Positions 23,381 through 34,353 of a stretch of 64,000 nt of DNA are shown piece by piece. The DNA comes from Acanthococcus lagerstroemiae (Eukaryota; Arthropoda; Insecta; Hemiptera; Eriococcidae). The notes beneath the pieces were generated by a model that did not search any database, was not told where the DNA came from, and saw only the letters and a list, made by a program, of their open reading frames with translations. A program made the translations under genes and the position numbers. The first letter of the stretch is position 1; each line of letters starts with the position of its first letter. The stretch lies in the NCBI GenBank assembly GCA_031841125.1, contig JAJSSI010000010.1:751001-815000 (forward strand). Reading direction: 5' to 3'.

Positions 23381-24100
23381 GGTTTGAATGCTTAGACTTA
23401 CAACCTAAATATTGCAATAAACAGATATCTTTCAATTTTTTTCGTCAATAAAAATTACCCCAGGGACACTAAATTTTTTCTTACCTACTTCCTTTTGCGG
23501 AAATATGTGCTTCGGGCTACTTGTCGCCCATTAATGTTAATACGGCATTTTTCGTTCTAAAAAATGAATCAATTTATCAATATATCGGCATCATTGTGTT
23601 AAGCTATACAACCTCGTCCTTCTTCTACGTTATCTCCCCTCCTTACTACAAGATAAGACAACGATATATTATGTGTTACACTGTATTCTCTGTTTTTCTG
23701 TTTTTCGCATATTACATTATTACGACTGTTTCACGTTATTCATCAGGGACTGAAATTCAATGAAAATAGCTATTACTATTGGCTATAGCTAGTGACCTTG
23801 GAATCATTGGCTAGATATTGATTAGCTATAGCTTTTTGTATGCAATTTGAATGGCTATTAGCTGGCTATTGGCTTAGTGCACAATGTAAAGACTATTAGC
23901 TATCAGCTATTGGCTATGAGCTTGCTGCATTTTTGAATAGGGTAAGTGTGCTATGTTGTAACCAGTAATCAATTAGGGTTTTAACCTGCACTAGAGTGCG
24001 CTGCAAAATCACCAGTGCTGATGTAAGCGAGGGGGGATGAATGGGTGATCATGTCTTCATATGTACATCATGTACATTCTGCATTAAGGCCGTTTTCACT

Positions 24101-24164
24101 TGGCTTCTTTACAAGCTACAAGCTAACAAGCTAGCTGGTTAGCTTGTAGCTTGTAAAGAAGCCA
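24101..24164. repeat. Perfect 27-bp hairpin
   Basis: The arm TGGCTTCTTTACAAGCTACA plus AGCTAAC (24101-24127) is followed by a 10-base loop and its exact reverse complement (24138-24164). It lies between the terminal repeats and the 3' end of the transposase of hAT element A. Confidence 0.9.
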
Positions 24165-25088
24165 AGATTAACGCTTACGGATAAAATATCTCCATGATCA
24201 CCTTTATACCATTGATAAGACGCAATAGTGCCAACATTTGAAACTCTTTAACTTTAATCCCCAATTCCAACCAGAAATACCACAGGTTCAGGCTTTTGAA
24301 TCACGTTCTTGTTTTATAACAGAAAGAAATAAATAAAAATAATAAAGATTTACTCAGAATTAAGAAATTTATGATTTACACGAATGAAAAGGATATCATT
24401 TATGATATCTGGTTTCAAGTTGTTCCGCAGTATGCCAGGAACAGCGACAAGTATTTCTGCCACGGCATATAAATCAGGAAGGACAAACTTATTTTCCTGC
24501 CAGAATTTCAGAATATTTCCAGAGGTACTCAATCGCTGAGGTGTGAGAAAAGATCGACATATCACCTCAAAATCAGGAGCCGAAGTAGCAGAATGTAGAA
24601 TGCCTTTATGTTTCTCTTTCATTAATTTCTCATATTTTAATTCTGTAGGATCATCAGTGCTGCTGCAAGTTGATTCCGATTCGGAAACATTAGTAGCACC
24701 TTCATCGCATCCCAATTCTAGGAATATACAAAATTCAAAAAATGTTTGAAACCAGAATTACAAAGCCAGTATTCTACTGAGAAATAATTTTAAATATTAG
24801 AATAGAAATAACCTTGAAGTTTATTATGCAGCCATAATAGATGCTTTATTAATTCGAAATTGAAGCGAGGATCGAGATACATTGCTGCAAGGAAAATATC
24901 ATTTTCAAAAATAGCTTCCCTTCTTTTATTGAAGTTCGCCACTAACTCATCTGAAAATGGAGTCCCTAGAAAAATTTGGTGAAACATCAGCAATAAAAAT
25001 GCAATCAACAAATTAATTTGAAACAATTGGAAGATTTTTACTTCCGCACTTCAATATCTAAGCCGAAGAAACAAACATTACTAAAGAA

Positions 25089-25377
25089 TAATGGCGCCGA
25101 CTTAGCTCCTTGAGGGGGGGGGCGACCCCTAATGTAATTATTGGAGTATTCCCTCCCCCCCCCCCCAATAATTTGTCCAAAATAATTCATTTACAGCAGC
25201 TTGAAAAGCCTTATTATACCAATTGTTATACTTTTCAGTAGCTATTCCCCAATAATTTGTTTTCAATGCCTAATTCACAGATTAGAAGAGTGTATTATAC
25301 TTTTTTTTTCTTTTTGGTTTTCAGTCGCCAGCTTTTATTTTTGCCCCCTCAATAATTTCTACAAGTCTGCGCCTCTG
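25089..25377. mobile_element. hAT MITE with TSD CTAAAGAA
   Basis: A 289-base insert flanked by exact CTAAAGAA duplications (25081-25088 and 25378-25385). The ends are imperfect inverted repeats: TAATGGCGCCGACTTAG on the left and CAGAGGCGCAGACTTG on the right, reversed, each followed by TTGAGGGGG. It contains long G and C runs and no coding sequence. It sits in an intron of hAT element A. Confidence 0.8.
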
Positions 25378-25951
25378 CTAAAGAAATTAAAAATTTCCAG
25401 TATTAAAAATTTTCCAGTTACCCATTTTGGCTGTTGTCATGTGGCACATATTAAATATTTTATAAATGTCTGTGAGCGTAAACGATCTTCCTTCTGAAGC
25501 TGCACCATTGTTTTTTTGCACGGTTTCAGACAGTCTACAATTTCATCTATTTTCATCCAGCATTCCTCTGAAAGTGCTACTTTCGGATTAATTGAAGATA
25601 AGTCTTCACAATGCGCTTTCAAGTGGATGATTAATGTTTCCAACATTTCATATGTAGAATTTCAGCTTGAAACAGAAATAAATGCCAAACTTACTTAAAA
25701 AGTTTGAAATAAATAGATAAATAAACGAAAGGAAACACAACATAAGTAGTTTACCAGGGGAAGAACGCACCGAGTTGCACAATCAATTTGTGGTTTCCTC
25801 AGTTTAAATTTGTTGAGTAGAATTAAATTGTTCTGAGTCCGCAGTTCTTTGCAAACAGATCGTGCAGCATTAATAACTTCAACATAACTTTTCGTGACGG
25901 CATGTTTCGACTTCAAAGTATTGTTAATGCTCAGCTGCATGGTATGAGCTG

Positions 25952-26225
25952 CAGTGGCGGATTTAGGAGTTTTCCGCCCCTGGGCAAGTGAATGTCTGCC
26001 GCCCTGGATTTTTAATATTTTTCAAGCGTTGAATGGGTAAACATAGGAAAACGATAGGTACCTACTATACAGAGAGTTGAATGATTACTAATTATTTATT
26101 ATTTATTTAATTTTTTATTACATTACATTTTATTAAAAAAAGGAAGGAAAAGGAAAATTTGCCGCCCCCAAAAATCTGCCGCCTTGAGCGATTGCCCATT
26201 TTGCCCATAGGTAAATCCGCCACTG
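25952..26225. mobile_element. hAT MITE related to the 16.9 kb element
   Basis: A 274-base insert with CAGTGGCGGATTTAGG and CAGTGGCGGATTTACC (reversed) termini, CCGCCC/GGGCA subterminal words and exact ATGAGCTG duplications (25944-25951, 26226-26233). The ends match the autonomous hAT at 16909-20217, apart from G-to-T at the fifth position. It interrupts the RCAAH exon of hAT element A, so it inserted after that element. Confidence 0.88.
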
Positions 26226-26404
26226 ATGAGCTGCACAACGTATACCTGCAAAAAGTAAAATTATTTCCTCATAAGTAGCATCCACATGTACCTAAATCAA
26301 ATAACAATCAGAAACTCAGGATTGTCCTCTTACTTGATATGTAGTTTTCTTTCCAATCACAAGTCAGTATATCTCCATTACAGCAGCATTTTCGTGATAT
26401 CAGG

Positions 26405-27000
26405 CAGGGGTGTTAAGCAGCTTAAAGCTAATTTTTTAAGGGGAATAGCTAACAGAAAGGGCTAACAGCTGAAGGCTTGCGAATGGCTAGCTAACAGCTA
26501 AGCTATCGGCTAATGATTGAACACCTAATCGCTAAAAACTAATGGCTAATAGCTAACAACTGACAATTTTTAAAAAAGAACACTATAATTATTTTAATTA
26601 GAATTTTATTCAAAAATCAGTACAAATAAGAAAATTATTTGATATTATTCAGACATTGAATTCCTTAAAGAACGACGACGAAATGAGATGCACAAAATTA
26701 CATCGCACCAACAGTATGTTATCTAAATTTTCAGAACTCAATTTTTCTCGATTATCATTAAGAATAAATCGTAAATGGCTAAAAAGCCTTTCTACCGAAA
26801 CCTGAGTACCAGGAACTGAAAATATCACGCGAGTCGCATCATACAACAGCGGATAATTTTTCTGGTTGTCTTCCCAATACTTGATAATCGATTGTTTGAC
26901 GTTGATTCTCGGGACTTGTTGAGAGAGATCACTTGACATATTTGTGTGTCGACCTTCCTTATCAAAATTGCAGTCATCGTCGATATTTGTCTTGGTGAAT
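26405..27000 (-). pseudogene. hAT element B, 3' part
   Basis: The left end starts CAGGGGTGTTAAGC (26405) and is followed by repeated GGCTAATAGCTAACA words to 26570. A minus-strand exon (about 27000-26649) encodes VKQSIIKYWEDNQKNYPLLY and VFSVPGTQVSVERLFSHLRF with the first residue read as I (catalytic Glu present), then ENLDNILLVRC. This is the hAT C-terminal dimerisation region. The same terminal style as element A indicates a sister family. No N-terminal exons or right terminus were found before 27.2 kb, so the copy is truncated. Confidence 0.7.
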
Positions 27001-27238
27001 TAATTATGGTACTAAGCAGCCCCAGTAAATTAAAAGTGACACAAGGTAACTGTAAGAAGAAAATAAATAATTCACACATTGTTAGTATGAGAAAAATTTA
27101 TGCAAGAGTTGTTATTATTAATTTTACACATAAACATTTAACTAAATACTTACCTGTATAATCTAAAAAAACTTTCAAATACAGAGTTTAGAACCTACTC
27201 AATATTAGTTCAACAATGTAGGTACTGTGCTATAATTT

Positions 27239-27272
27239 TGAGAGAGAGAGAGAGAGAAAGAAAGAAAGAAAG
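27239..27272 (+). repeat. (GA)n/(GAAA)n microsatellite
   Basis: A GA run passes into GAAA repeats, directly abutting the GC-rich LINE-like block. Confidence 0.9.
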
Positions 27273-27274
27273 TT

Positions 27275-28620
27275 GCCCTTTCGGCGGATCCAGGGGCATT
27301 ACAAATATGGCATCCACCCTTTGTGGCCATTCCAACTAATTAAAATTCCAAATTAAACGAATCTCTGTTCGGGGTCCCCTTTCTTCCTTCTTTGTAGGGT
27401 TGCTGAGGTGCTGATAGGGGAGCCTGTCTTGGCATTGCTTGGTTTCTTGGGGATGGGTTTGCGCTTCCTGGGTCTTCTGCCTGCGGTGGTCTGGGGGGCT
27501 CCTGATGGGCTGACATGAGTTTGAGGGAGAGTATTGTCGGCCGAGGTACCTGTAGATGCTTCAGTGCGGTGCGTTAATCGCTCATTCGTTATTCGGCTGG
27601 TATGGGTCGTGTCGGGTTGCTTAACTACTGGTAGACCGGCCTGGGGCATTCCTGTGCCTGTCCAGGCGGGTTGTTGCTGGACCTCTCATGGTCCGGCCCG
27701 GATGGCGACAGGCTACTCGGTGCCTTGGAACTGGGCGTAGGATCTCGAAGAACAGGGGGTCTGGGCCAGTCATGGGTCCGTAGCAGTATGTGGTGGGATG
27801 ATATGCGTCGCTCTGTGGCCAAGTGGTCAAGTACCCATTACGCAGTCCTTGCATTTGGGTGCGGGCCCAACGAGTGCTGGAAGCTAGTGATACTCGCTAA
27901 TCCCCTTAATATCCTAGCGAACTCAGCGACAACAGTGCCAACAAAGGTGGAAAGCGCGCCCTGTAACCCTGCCAGTTCATGGGAACAGGGTGTGTTACCC
28001 CACCAGTATCAATCAAAAAAATGGCACTGTGTATGTGCACACCGCTGGCCGCTTACTCAGCGTTGTGAAACACGCGGCTAGTAAGCGAGCCGCATCGGCG
28101 CGTACTGTTTGGCATAGAGAAGGAAAAACTCTAACGCAAAAAACCGTTCGGAAAGCGAGGGTAAGCTATCCCGACTAGCCCTACCCAAGGTCGCCCATCA
28201 GAATATGGCACCTAAAGGTGTGAGAGTGAGTAGCCATAGTTCAGAAAGCGGCTCTCCCTAACGCTGCCATGGGTGGGGGTCTTGGGGATGTGGAACTGTT
28301 ACTGGGAGACTGGTGTGGCCCGGGGCATGTCTCACCCTGTGGCACCTTTTGATGCCACCCTGGGGTAGAGGTAGTAAGGGCCCCTGGGTGGACAGATTGG
28401 CTCCCTTTTAGCGGATTCAGGGACAGTAGAGATATGGTATCCACACTTAATTCAAAATTATAACTCCAACCACCTGACTAGGCAGTAACATCAAGCCGAC
28501 TCAGGGGACAATGGACTTTGTGGGAAGCGCTGAAGCTGCCAAGCTCCTTCACGTCCGGCTAACCGGTTTATATATGCGGTTCCTCACGCGATGTACTTGT
28601 CAGACAATATACCGTGTACG
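27275..28620 (-). mobile_element. GC-rich probable 5' region of a non-LTR retrotransposon
   Basis: About 1.3 kb is far richer in G+C than its surroundings. Read on the minus strand it contains open frames rich in proline, arginine and threonine, for example from 27649 (RRPRKRKPIPKKPSNAK) and 28444, without recognisable domains. The module GTGGATACCATAT ... TCCCTGAATCCGC occurs at 28440 and again, diverged, at 27320, and a third copy lies at 1990 on the plus strand. The composition and repeated 5'-UTR-like modules resemble LINE 5' ends or ORF1 regions; no reverse transcriptase is present, so this stays an inference. Confidence 0.45.
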
Positions 28621-28639
28621 TAATTGAGTTATCTAACTT

Positions 28640-30110
28640 TTTGGAAACACCAAACTTAACAGTATGATCGCTGTTGGCAATTTGCAAGCCTTCCTTCATA
28701 GGACGAGTGAAATCGCCCACGTGATAACTATACCCTCCAGCGTAATTTTCATGTTTACTGAAAAAAATAAGTCAGTTTTTTTTTTTAAATGTTAACAAGC
28801 CTAACTCCTACTTCCTCACTTCCCGTTCAATCGATTGACCCCAAAATCTAATCCAGTTCTGTTCTGCCACGCGGTGAACAACATCTCAATAAAATATTGT
28901 TGAAATTCGATCATACATAAATATAAATACATACGAATACGTACATACAGTCCATACACATTTACACGGCGATGACTCTCTCACGATTGTGCCCGCGACA
29001 CTCCACGCCGTTGAACTTCAAAATCACGAGTCCCATATACAACAATATTTGGCGCGCTTCTTTTCCCCTGTAATGCGTGTATTCATCAAGCGCACGAGGT
29101 TTTCTCTCAAACGTGAAGGCGCAATGCGGAACGGATTTCTTACTCCAGTAGTCCAAAGACCAAGTAACTTTGTACGTCCAACTCCTAAATCAAGAATATG
29201 CAGTGAATCCAGAACCATTTGTCTAATGATATCAAAATATGGAATTTTCAGCAATGCAGTACTCTTGCTGTTCTCACATTGCGAAGATGCCCTCACTTCT
29301 TCTATTGTTCGAGGAGCAGCATCTATTTCTGGGAAATAAATTCTTCGATTAATGTATTTACCATGAGCGTGACATCGATAACAACCATCATAGGAGTTGA
29401 ATAAAGGAAGAGACAGAATGAAATTCCTAGCCGGACTGTCAGTGTGGCCACAGTATAAACGCAGTTTATATGCCTTCTTTTGAAACATTATCGTATCACC
29501 ATTTTTATGTATAGCCAACATCTCATTCACAAAATCTTATAGAAATAAATTTGCATCTGGTGGCTTAGATTTACCATAGTGTAAGGGAACTGGAAAGACT
29601 GGATGCTCAGAAAATGATGCTAAAATTGGCCATATCTCCTTTTTTGCATTGTCAAATGAAGACACTCCATCAACATTTATTTCCAAATTCAAGTGAGTGG
29701 CATCACGATCAAAAGATGCTAGACCAATATTTATTGCATTCTGAACGCCAAAATAAATATATTGGCTCAGTCTATTACTGTGACTCAAAAGCTCCGGAAA
29801 GTTGGTCTTAACTCTTATCACCACCATTATAATTATCGTCATCATTCAAATTGCGATTCTCAATAACAGTGACATGACCTTCAGTAGAAACGATAAATTG
29901 TTTGACATTGAAATTTGGATACGGACCAACGGCTGTTCTGAAAGTAGCAGGAAGTTGAAGAATTTCTTGAGGATATTTATATCATCTTCGTAAAACTTGA
30001 AGGATGCGGTCAATCTTTGAATGCTCAAGATTCAGTTCCACACACAATTGAAATAATCTCCAGTTTCCTATTTCCTCGTCACCTGAACCATCACCTTTTG
30101 CCAGAAACAT
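28640..30110 (-). pseudogene. tnp2/EnSpm-like transposase, copy 2, broken
   Basis: This copy preserves more of the protein than copy 1. In order on the minus strand: IGNWRLFQLCVELNLEHSKI, LPATFRTAVGPYPNFNV, LEINVDGVSSFDNAKKEIWP, VPLHYGKSKPPDANLF, DFVNEMLAIHKNG, CGHTDSPARNFILSLP, CYRCHAHGKYINRRIYFP, MVLDSLHILDLGVGRTKLLG, then in another frame FERKPRALDEYTHYRGKEAR. The conserved D, D-x-P-A-R, C-x-x-C and D-x-x-H-x-L-D blocks suggest a DDE-type nuclease. It is dead: a TAA at 29537-29539, frame changes near 29810, 29970 and 29130, and K-S-S replaced by D-N-A after the first motif. A block at 28740-28640 (YSYHVGDFTRPMKEGL) may be a further exon cut by the GC-rich insertion. Confidence 0.65.
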
Positions 30111-31680
30111 GTCAAGGGAAGCATAATATGTATGTAAGATGAATTAGCAACACGTCTTCAAAAATAATATAGTATATGGATGAATACAGGACAGTAAGAA
30201 TGACTTCAGACTGCCTACAGCAGGGATCCTAATTACTTGAAAAATATTGTTAGAAGAAGGGAAAATATAGCGCAACGGGAAATTGAATAATTGAAGAAAT
30301 CAGACTATTCTTTTCACTTTTTAATTGCTTGATAGAAGTCATTCTGAAAGAGTTGAGGGGAAAATGCAAACCAAGGGGGGGGGTGTGACATGTTAAAGTA
30401 CCTATTTATGGTGAGCAGGAAAGAATATGAGATCCTGCCCAGTCCTAAAGCAAGGTGTCTTTTTTTTTTTTTCCTTTATTTTAAATATTGTAAAATTTTT
30501 TATAATTCTTTCGCAATGGCTACCTAAGATCCAGCGATTGTTTATTAACTTGTCCATTAAAGATCCAAGACGGCCTCACATTGCTGTGTTCGCGACGATT
30601 GCTTTAATTACGATGACCCGGAGCTATGTGCAAGAATGGACGAACCCTCTTCTTCCCTTCCCTTCATGATACCACCGAGTTCCCCCAGATATTTTTCCAA
30701 TTCCATTTTGTTTAGGGTAGTCAGACTTAGTATTTTTTTTTGTGCCGCTGGCTCTGCATCTAGTAATTGCATGCTCCGGGGTATCGTTCTCAGCATTACA
30801 AGCATTACATGTACTATTTTCTTTAATTTTAAATCTATAAAAGTAGGAACCGAAATTTCCATGAGCTGTGTAATAATCTGTGTAATAAAATGGTTCGTAT
30901 AAAATTTCTTCTTTTTTAGTTTATTATACCGATCGGACACTGTTGGAATAAGTTTACAAATTATTTTATCTTCACTATTTTCCATCAGTGCGGAGTATCT
31001 ATCCTGCCACAGTTCGTCGTACTTATTCCTTATCTCGTTAATTTTCTCCAGCCTTTCCCTTTTTGTTAAAGGAATGTAATCATGCTTTATCTTCATATGG
31101 TGCATACGTCCTTGATTTGTTTTGAATGAAGTACAGCAGTAGCTGCATTCAAAATTCTATAGAAGAGTATGATTAAAATAAATACAAATGTTGACAGTCT
31201 GCTGTATATACATGATAGTTACTCACTGTGATTTTAGAAATTTCAGAATGTGCACTTTTAATATGCCACAATAAGCCGGAATGGAAACTGAACTTATCAT
31301 GACAATGCTTGCAAGTCTGTAACATTATTTCGCATTATTGTCAGAAGCTCATGAGACTGAAATTTCGAAAACAAGATTTAAAAACCAGTACATCATTATC
31401 AACATACATGGAATCATTCTTTAGGACCTTTATTTCGACCTTTTGGTTCATAGTTATGATTTTTCTTCATATGATTGAGTCTACCATAGCGGCCCGATTG
31501 ACGAAACACGGCTATGTGAGGCTACAGACTCGCAGCCTCGAACTTTTGGACGAGACTTTGACGCGCAAGGCTATCAAAAATGTGCTTTTTTGCAATTTCG
31601 GCCAATGAGAGCGCAGAATTCAATATTTGTTTGAACCAATCAGGTGTGACTACCGCGCGGCCGACTTGGTGTCGTCCTTT

Positions 31681-31772
31681 TGACAGCCGCGCGGCTAGCG
31701 CGAGTCGACGCGCGTCTAGTCGCGGTTAGCCTCGCGAGTCGACACGCGGCTAGCCGCGCGTCTCTACCCAGT
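31681..31772. repeat. CpG-rich repeat with GCGCGGCTAG and GAGTCGAC words
   Basis: Two imperfect units containing CGCGGCTAG, GCGAGTCGAC and CGCGTCTA lie 190 bases inside the left terminus of the 5.3 kb element. Local CpG density is extreme for this AT-rich window, and the words are partly self-complementary. Confidence 0.6.
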
Positions 31773-31942
31773 GAATCAATAGGAGGCCACCCCTGCATGT
31801 CACATGCACGAATCAGGACCCAGCATCTTTACACTGCACCGCCCCCCTCCTTGCATGCTCTCATCCCACAACCCTCCGGAAGGGGGAGCAGCACTTTTAT
31901 ACTGCACCATACCCCCGAGGCATGCTTTCCCTCCCGCAGCCA

Positions 31943-32877
31943 TTAGCAAGGAAGAGCAACAGTTATGCTCCCCCATCCACAGCAGGGGTAGCTTCGAATG
32001 ACAAATACATATTTACAAAACTGGGAAAGTAATCTATTGATAAAATAGTAACAAATAACACACGTGAAATGTAACAGAGCCATAGTAAGGCATTCGGGTG
32101 TCTTAAAAGTAAGTGTAGGTACGTTTTCAGGAACTAGTATATTCATCACAGTCTGGTCGATAATCACACTGGTCTCGCCGATAAAGTTAACAGGAGTATC
32201 CAAGTTGATTATCAGTGGCGGGTCACCGGATTTGCCTTGTTCGGGAGGCGCAGTACCTGCAAATAAGGGGACAGCCGTTGAGGAGAAATTGTATAATTGC
32301 ACTTTGCACTTGATGTTTGTGGTTTACTAATGTCCCAATGCCGATATGCTGACTGATATGTTAAATCAATGATTATGTACACACGTACTTCGTGTTATTA
32401 TTGTCGTGATAGTAACCCCCCCCCCCCCACACACGCACAATTTTGAGTAGACCACTAAATTCGGGGATATGGACAAAATTATGTTTCATTACTTACTGGA
32501 TGTGGGTATAAATAACTTGCGACTGATATTCTGAGTTCCCTTAGGTTGCACTGTCTTGCATCTGGCCACTCTGTCTCTGGCATTTCGGAACCAGTGTGTT
32601 GCGGCTTGTTGGCAGACACCGTTGTTCGCACCCTCGTTTATGTACTCTGTAGTAGGAATGTTGATGAAAAAATTAGCTAAGTAATAGAAGTGCTGTGGAA
32701 CAAAAAGTGATGTGCAACTCATACATACTTGAGATAATTTGGTAAGTAGTGGTGGTAGGGAATTTCAATTTCCCATTAGCGCCATTCATATTCACTGAAT
32801 TGGTGATTCGGTCGGAGAAGATGGTGCTCAATATTTTTCTGGCATCCTTGGGGAGCAACCTAAGTAGGTTATTCTGC
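31943..32877 (-). CDS. DUF4806-like gene inside the 5.3 kb element
   Basis: Three exons chain in phase: 32877-~32739 (LLPKDARKILSTIFSDRITN, V-N-M-N-G), ~32659-32507 (GVCQQAATHWFRNARDRVAR, KLFIPTSS) and ~32259-31943 (GTAPPEQGKSGDPPLIIN), bounded by TCTGCAG, CTACAG and TTTGCAG acceptors and GTATGT and GTAAGT donors. The helix block, the N-x-x-G turn and the W-F-R-x-A-R-x-R-V helix follow DUF4806. An earlier exon around 33060-32985 (GGRVLRLHKKSHMFLMTLIN) may supply the start of the domain, but the junction phase is unresolved. No stop interrupts the three exons. The W-helix is comparable to that of the gene at 14.4-16.9 kb (RAVAAWFKSRNSVRKVR). Confidence 0.5.
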
Positions 32878-34089
32878 AGACCAAAGAATAATAAGACATG
32901 AATTAGTTGTGGATCTAATTAAAGTGTTACGCTGGAAAATGTAAGTCACAGTTTACCACAGAGTGTTTACATGCAGACCTACCCGAGCATCATAGTAACC
33001 CCTGCCCCCTGTGTAAGTGTCCCATTAATCAGCGTCATCAGGAACATGTGCGACTTCTTGTGTAGTCGAAGCACCCTCCCACCGATAATTTTTTGCCCAT
33101 TGCACCATGGACATCAGCCCACCCGTTACCAAATGTGGAAGGAACCTCAGCATTATTTTCCTCGTAACTCGGTGTGTGAAAGTTCACGAGCGGCTTCAAG
33201 GGAAGTTTCTGAATTCCCAGGTGCCAAATAAAAGAATAAAGCACAATGAACTGTGTGGTGGGCTTCTGAAATTGGTTAATTTGAAGTTTGAAATTCTATT
33301 CTAGATTTTGGGACCCTGAAATTTTAAGAACGCCAGGGTCCGGAGTCAAGCTGCTGAGCTTTAATTCAATTTGAAACCTTCTACATACTTGGGGGTGGCT
33401 CGGAGCTGGAACTCGAATTCACCAGCTTTAAATCCTCGGAAATTTTAACAGCTAAAGAAATTTATTCTTTCCAACTGTTTGGGAAAACTCTCGAGGAAAA
33501 CCTAAATCTAGAAAAGATGTACGCAAGATTACTTTGTTAAAGGTCAGCATTATCTATCATTGTATCAGTCATATTCCATTATGCTCAAGCCAATAAGCCA
33601 ATATCATTTTGGAAATTATCTGCATGAAAAATATGGACTGACAGACTGTGGTAAATACAGGATGGTGTTCGCCTGACTGGAACATGAAAAAAATATATAC
33701 ATTTATATTTTGGGGAAGTGAAATTGAATCTTCATAAGTTCTTATTTAACTTTGAACTACTTTTCTCATTAGAGCTTTTTTTTCTGGGTGGGCCAGTGTG
33801 GGCCGAAAATCCAAGATAAGGATATCAATTAATTGAAATTATGAACTTCAGAAAAAGATGACGGCGTCCATTACTCGCAAGCGTTCTTTGTGAATACTCA
33901 TGCATAGTAGGTAACGAAAGGGAAGGGAATATTATTATGTCCACTTGGCTGAAGTCGTGATGACGTGATCTTATTCCTATTATAGTAACTTATGTACGAG
34001 TATATAATATTCTGTATACATTATACATGCTATAGGTCAGAGGGAGGATGTTTCGTACAGTTATCAGATTTTTCAATATTTCACTAAAA

Positions 34090-34353
34090 CAGGGGTGGAA
34101 ATAGAGCGAAAACTTTGGGAAGGCTGAAGCCCCAGTGCCTAAAATAACTTTATAAAAATCCAAAAATCATAGCCTCCTCTACAAAAAAAAACTATAAAAC
34201 GTAGATTTTTTCAATACCATACTCCTTTATACGGGGGGGGGGGGGGAAAGAAAAAAGAAAAAACTTTTGTGTTAAGATTGTAACATTCAGGGGGGCAAAT
34301 TTTGAAATCGGAGAGGCTTATCCCCCCTTAACCCCCTCCTATTTTCGCTCCTG
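34090..34353. mobile_element. Candidate MITE with CAGGGGTGGAAATAG ends
   Basis: The left end, CAGGGGTGGAAATAG, and the reversed right end, CAGGAGCGAAAATAG, are imperfect inverted repeats around 264 bases holding long G runs and CCCCTTAACCCCC-type sequence. No clean target duplication is visible. A single related end, CAGGGATGAAAATAAGAGG reversed, lies at 35016-35034. Confidence 0.5.

Larger units (their letters stand above)
23744..26260 (-). pseudogene. hAT element A, degenerate transposase
   Basis: The left end begins CAGGGACTGAAATTC (23744) and is followed by many GGCTATTAGCT words (to 23930), resembling the subterminal repeats of hAT element B. Minus-strand exons encode RCAAHTMQLSINNTL (25940, interrupted by a MITE), IDCATR, ECWMKIDEIVDCLKPCKKTM (25646-25437), FENDIFLAAMYLDPRFNF (25026-24790) and a C-terminal exon (24715-24350) with LKFWQENKFVLPDLYAVAEI. 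In the last exon VPG runs directly into ILRNNLKPDII: the block that normally holds QVSVER, with the catalytic Glu, is absent without a frameshift. Two MITEs lie inside, one in an exon and one in an intron. The N-terminal BED finger and right end are not visible. Confidence 0.75.

Noticed and set aside
23521..23763. Open frame of 80 codons with membrane-like segments
   Set aside because: AT-driven Ile/Tyr/Phe composition, overlaps the left end of hAT element A, no homology signal.
27275..28620. GC-rich block as an rRNA or rDNA-targeted R2 insertion
   Set aside because: I recognise no rRNA core sequence and no reverse transcriptase; kept only as a LINE-like block.
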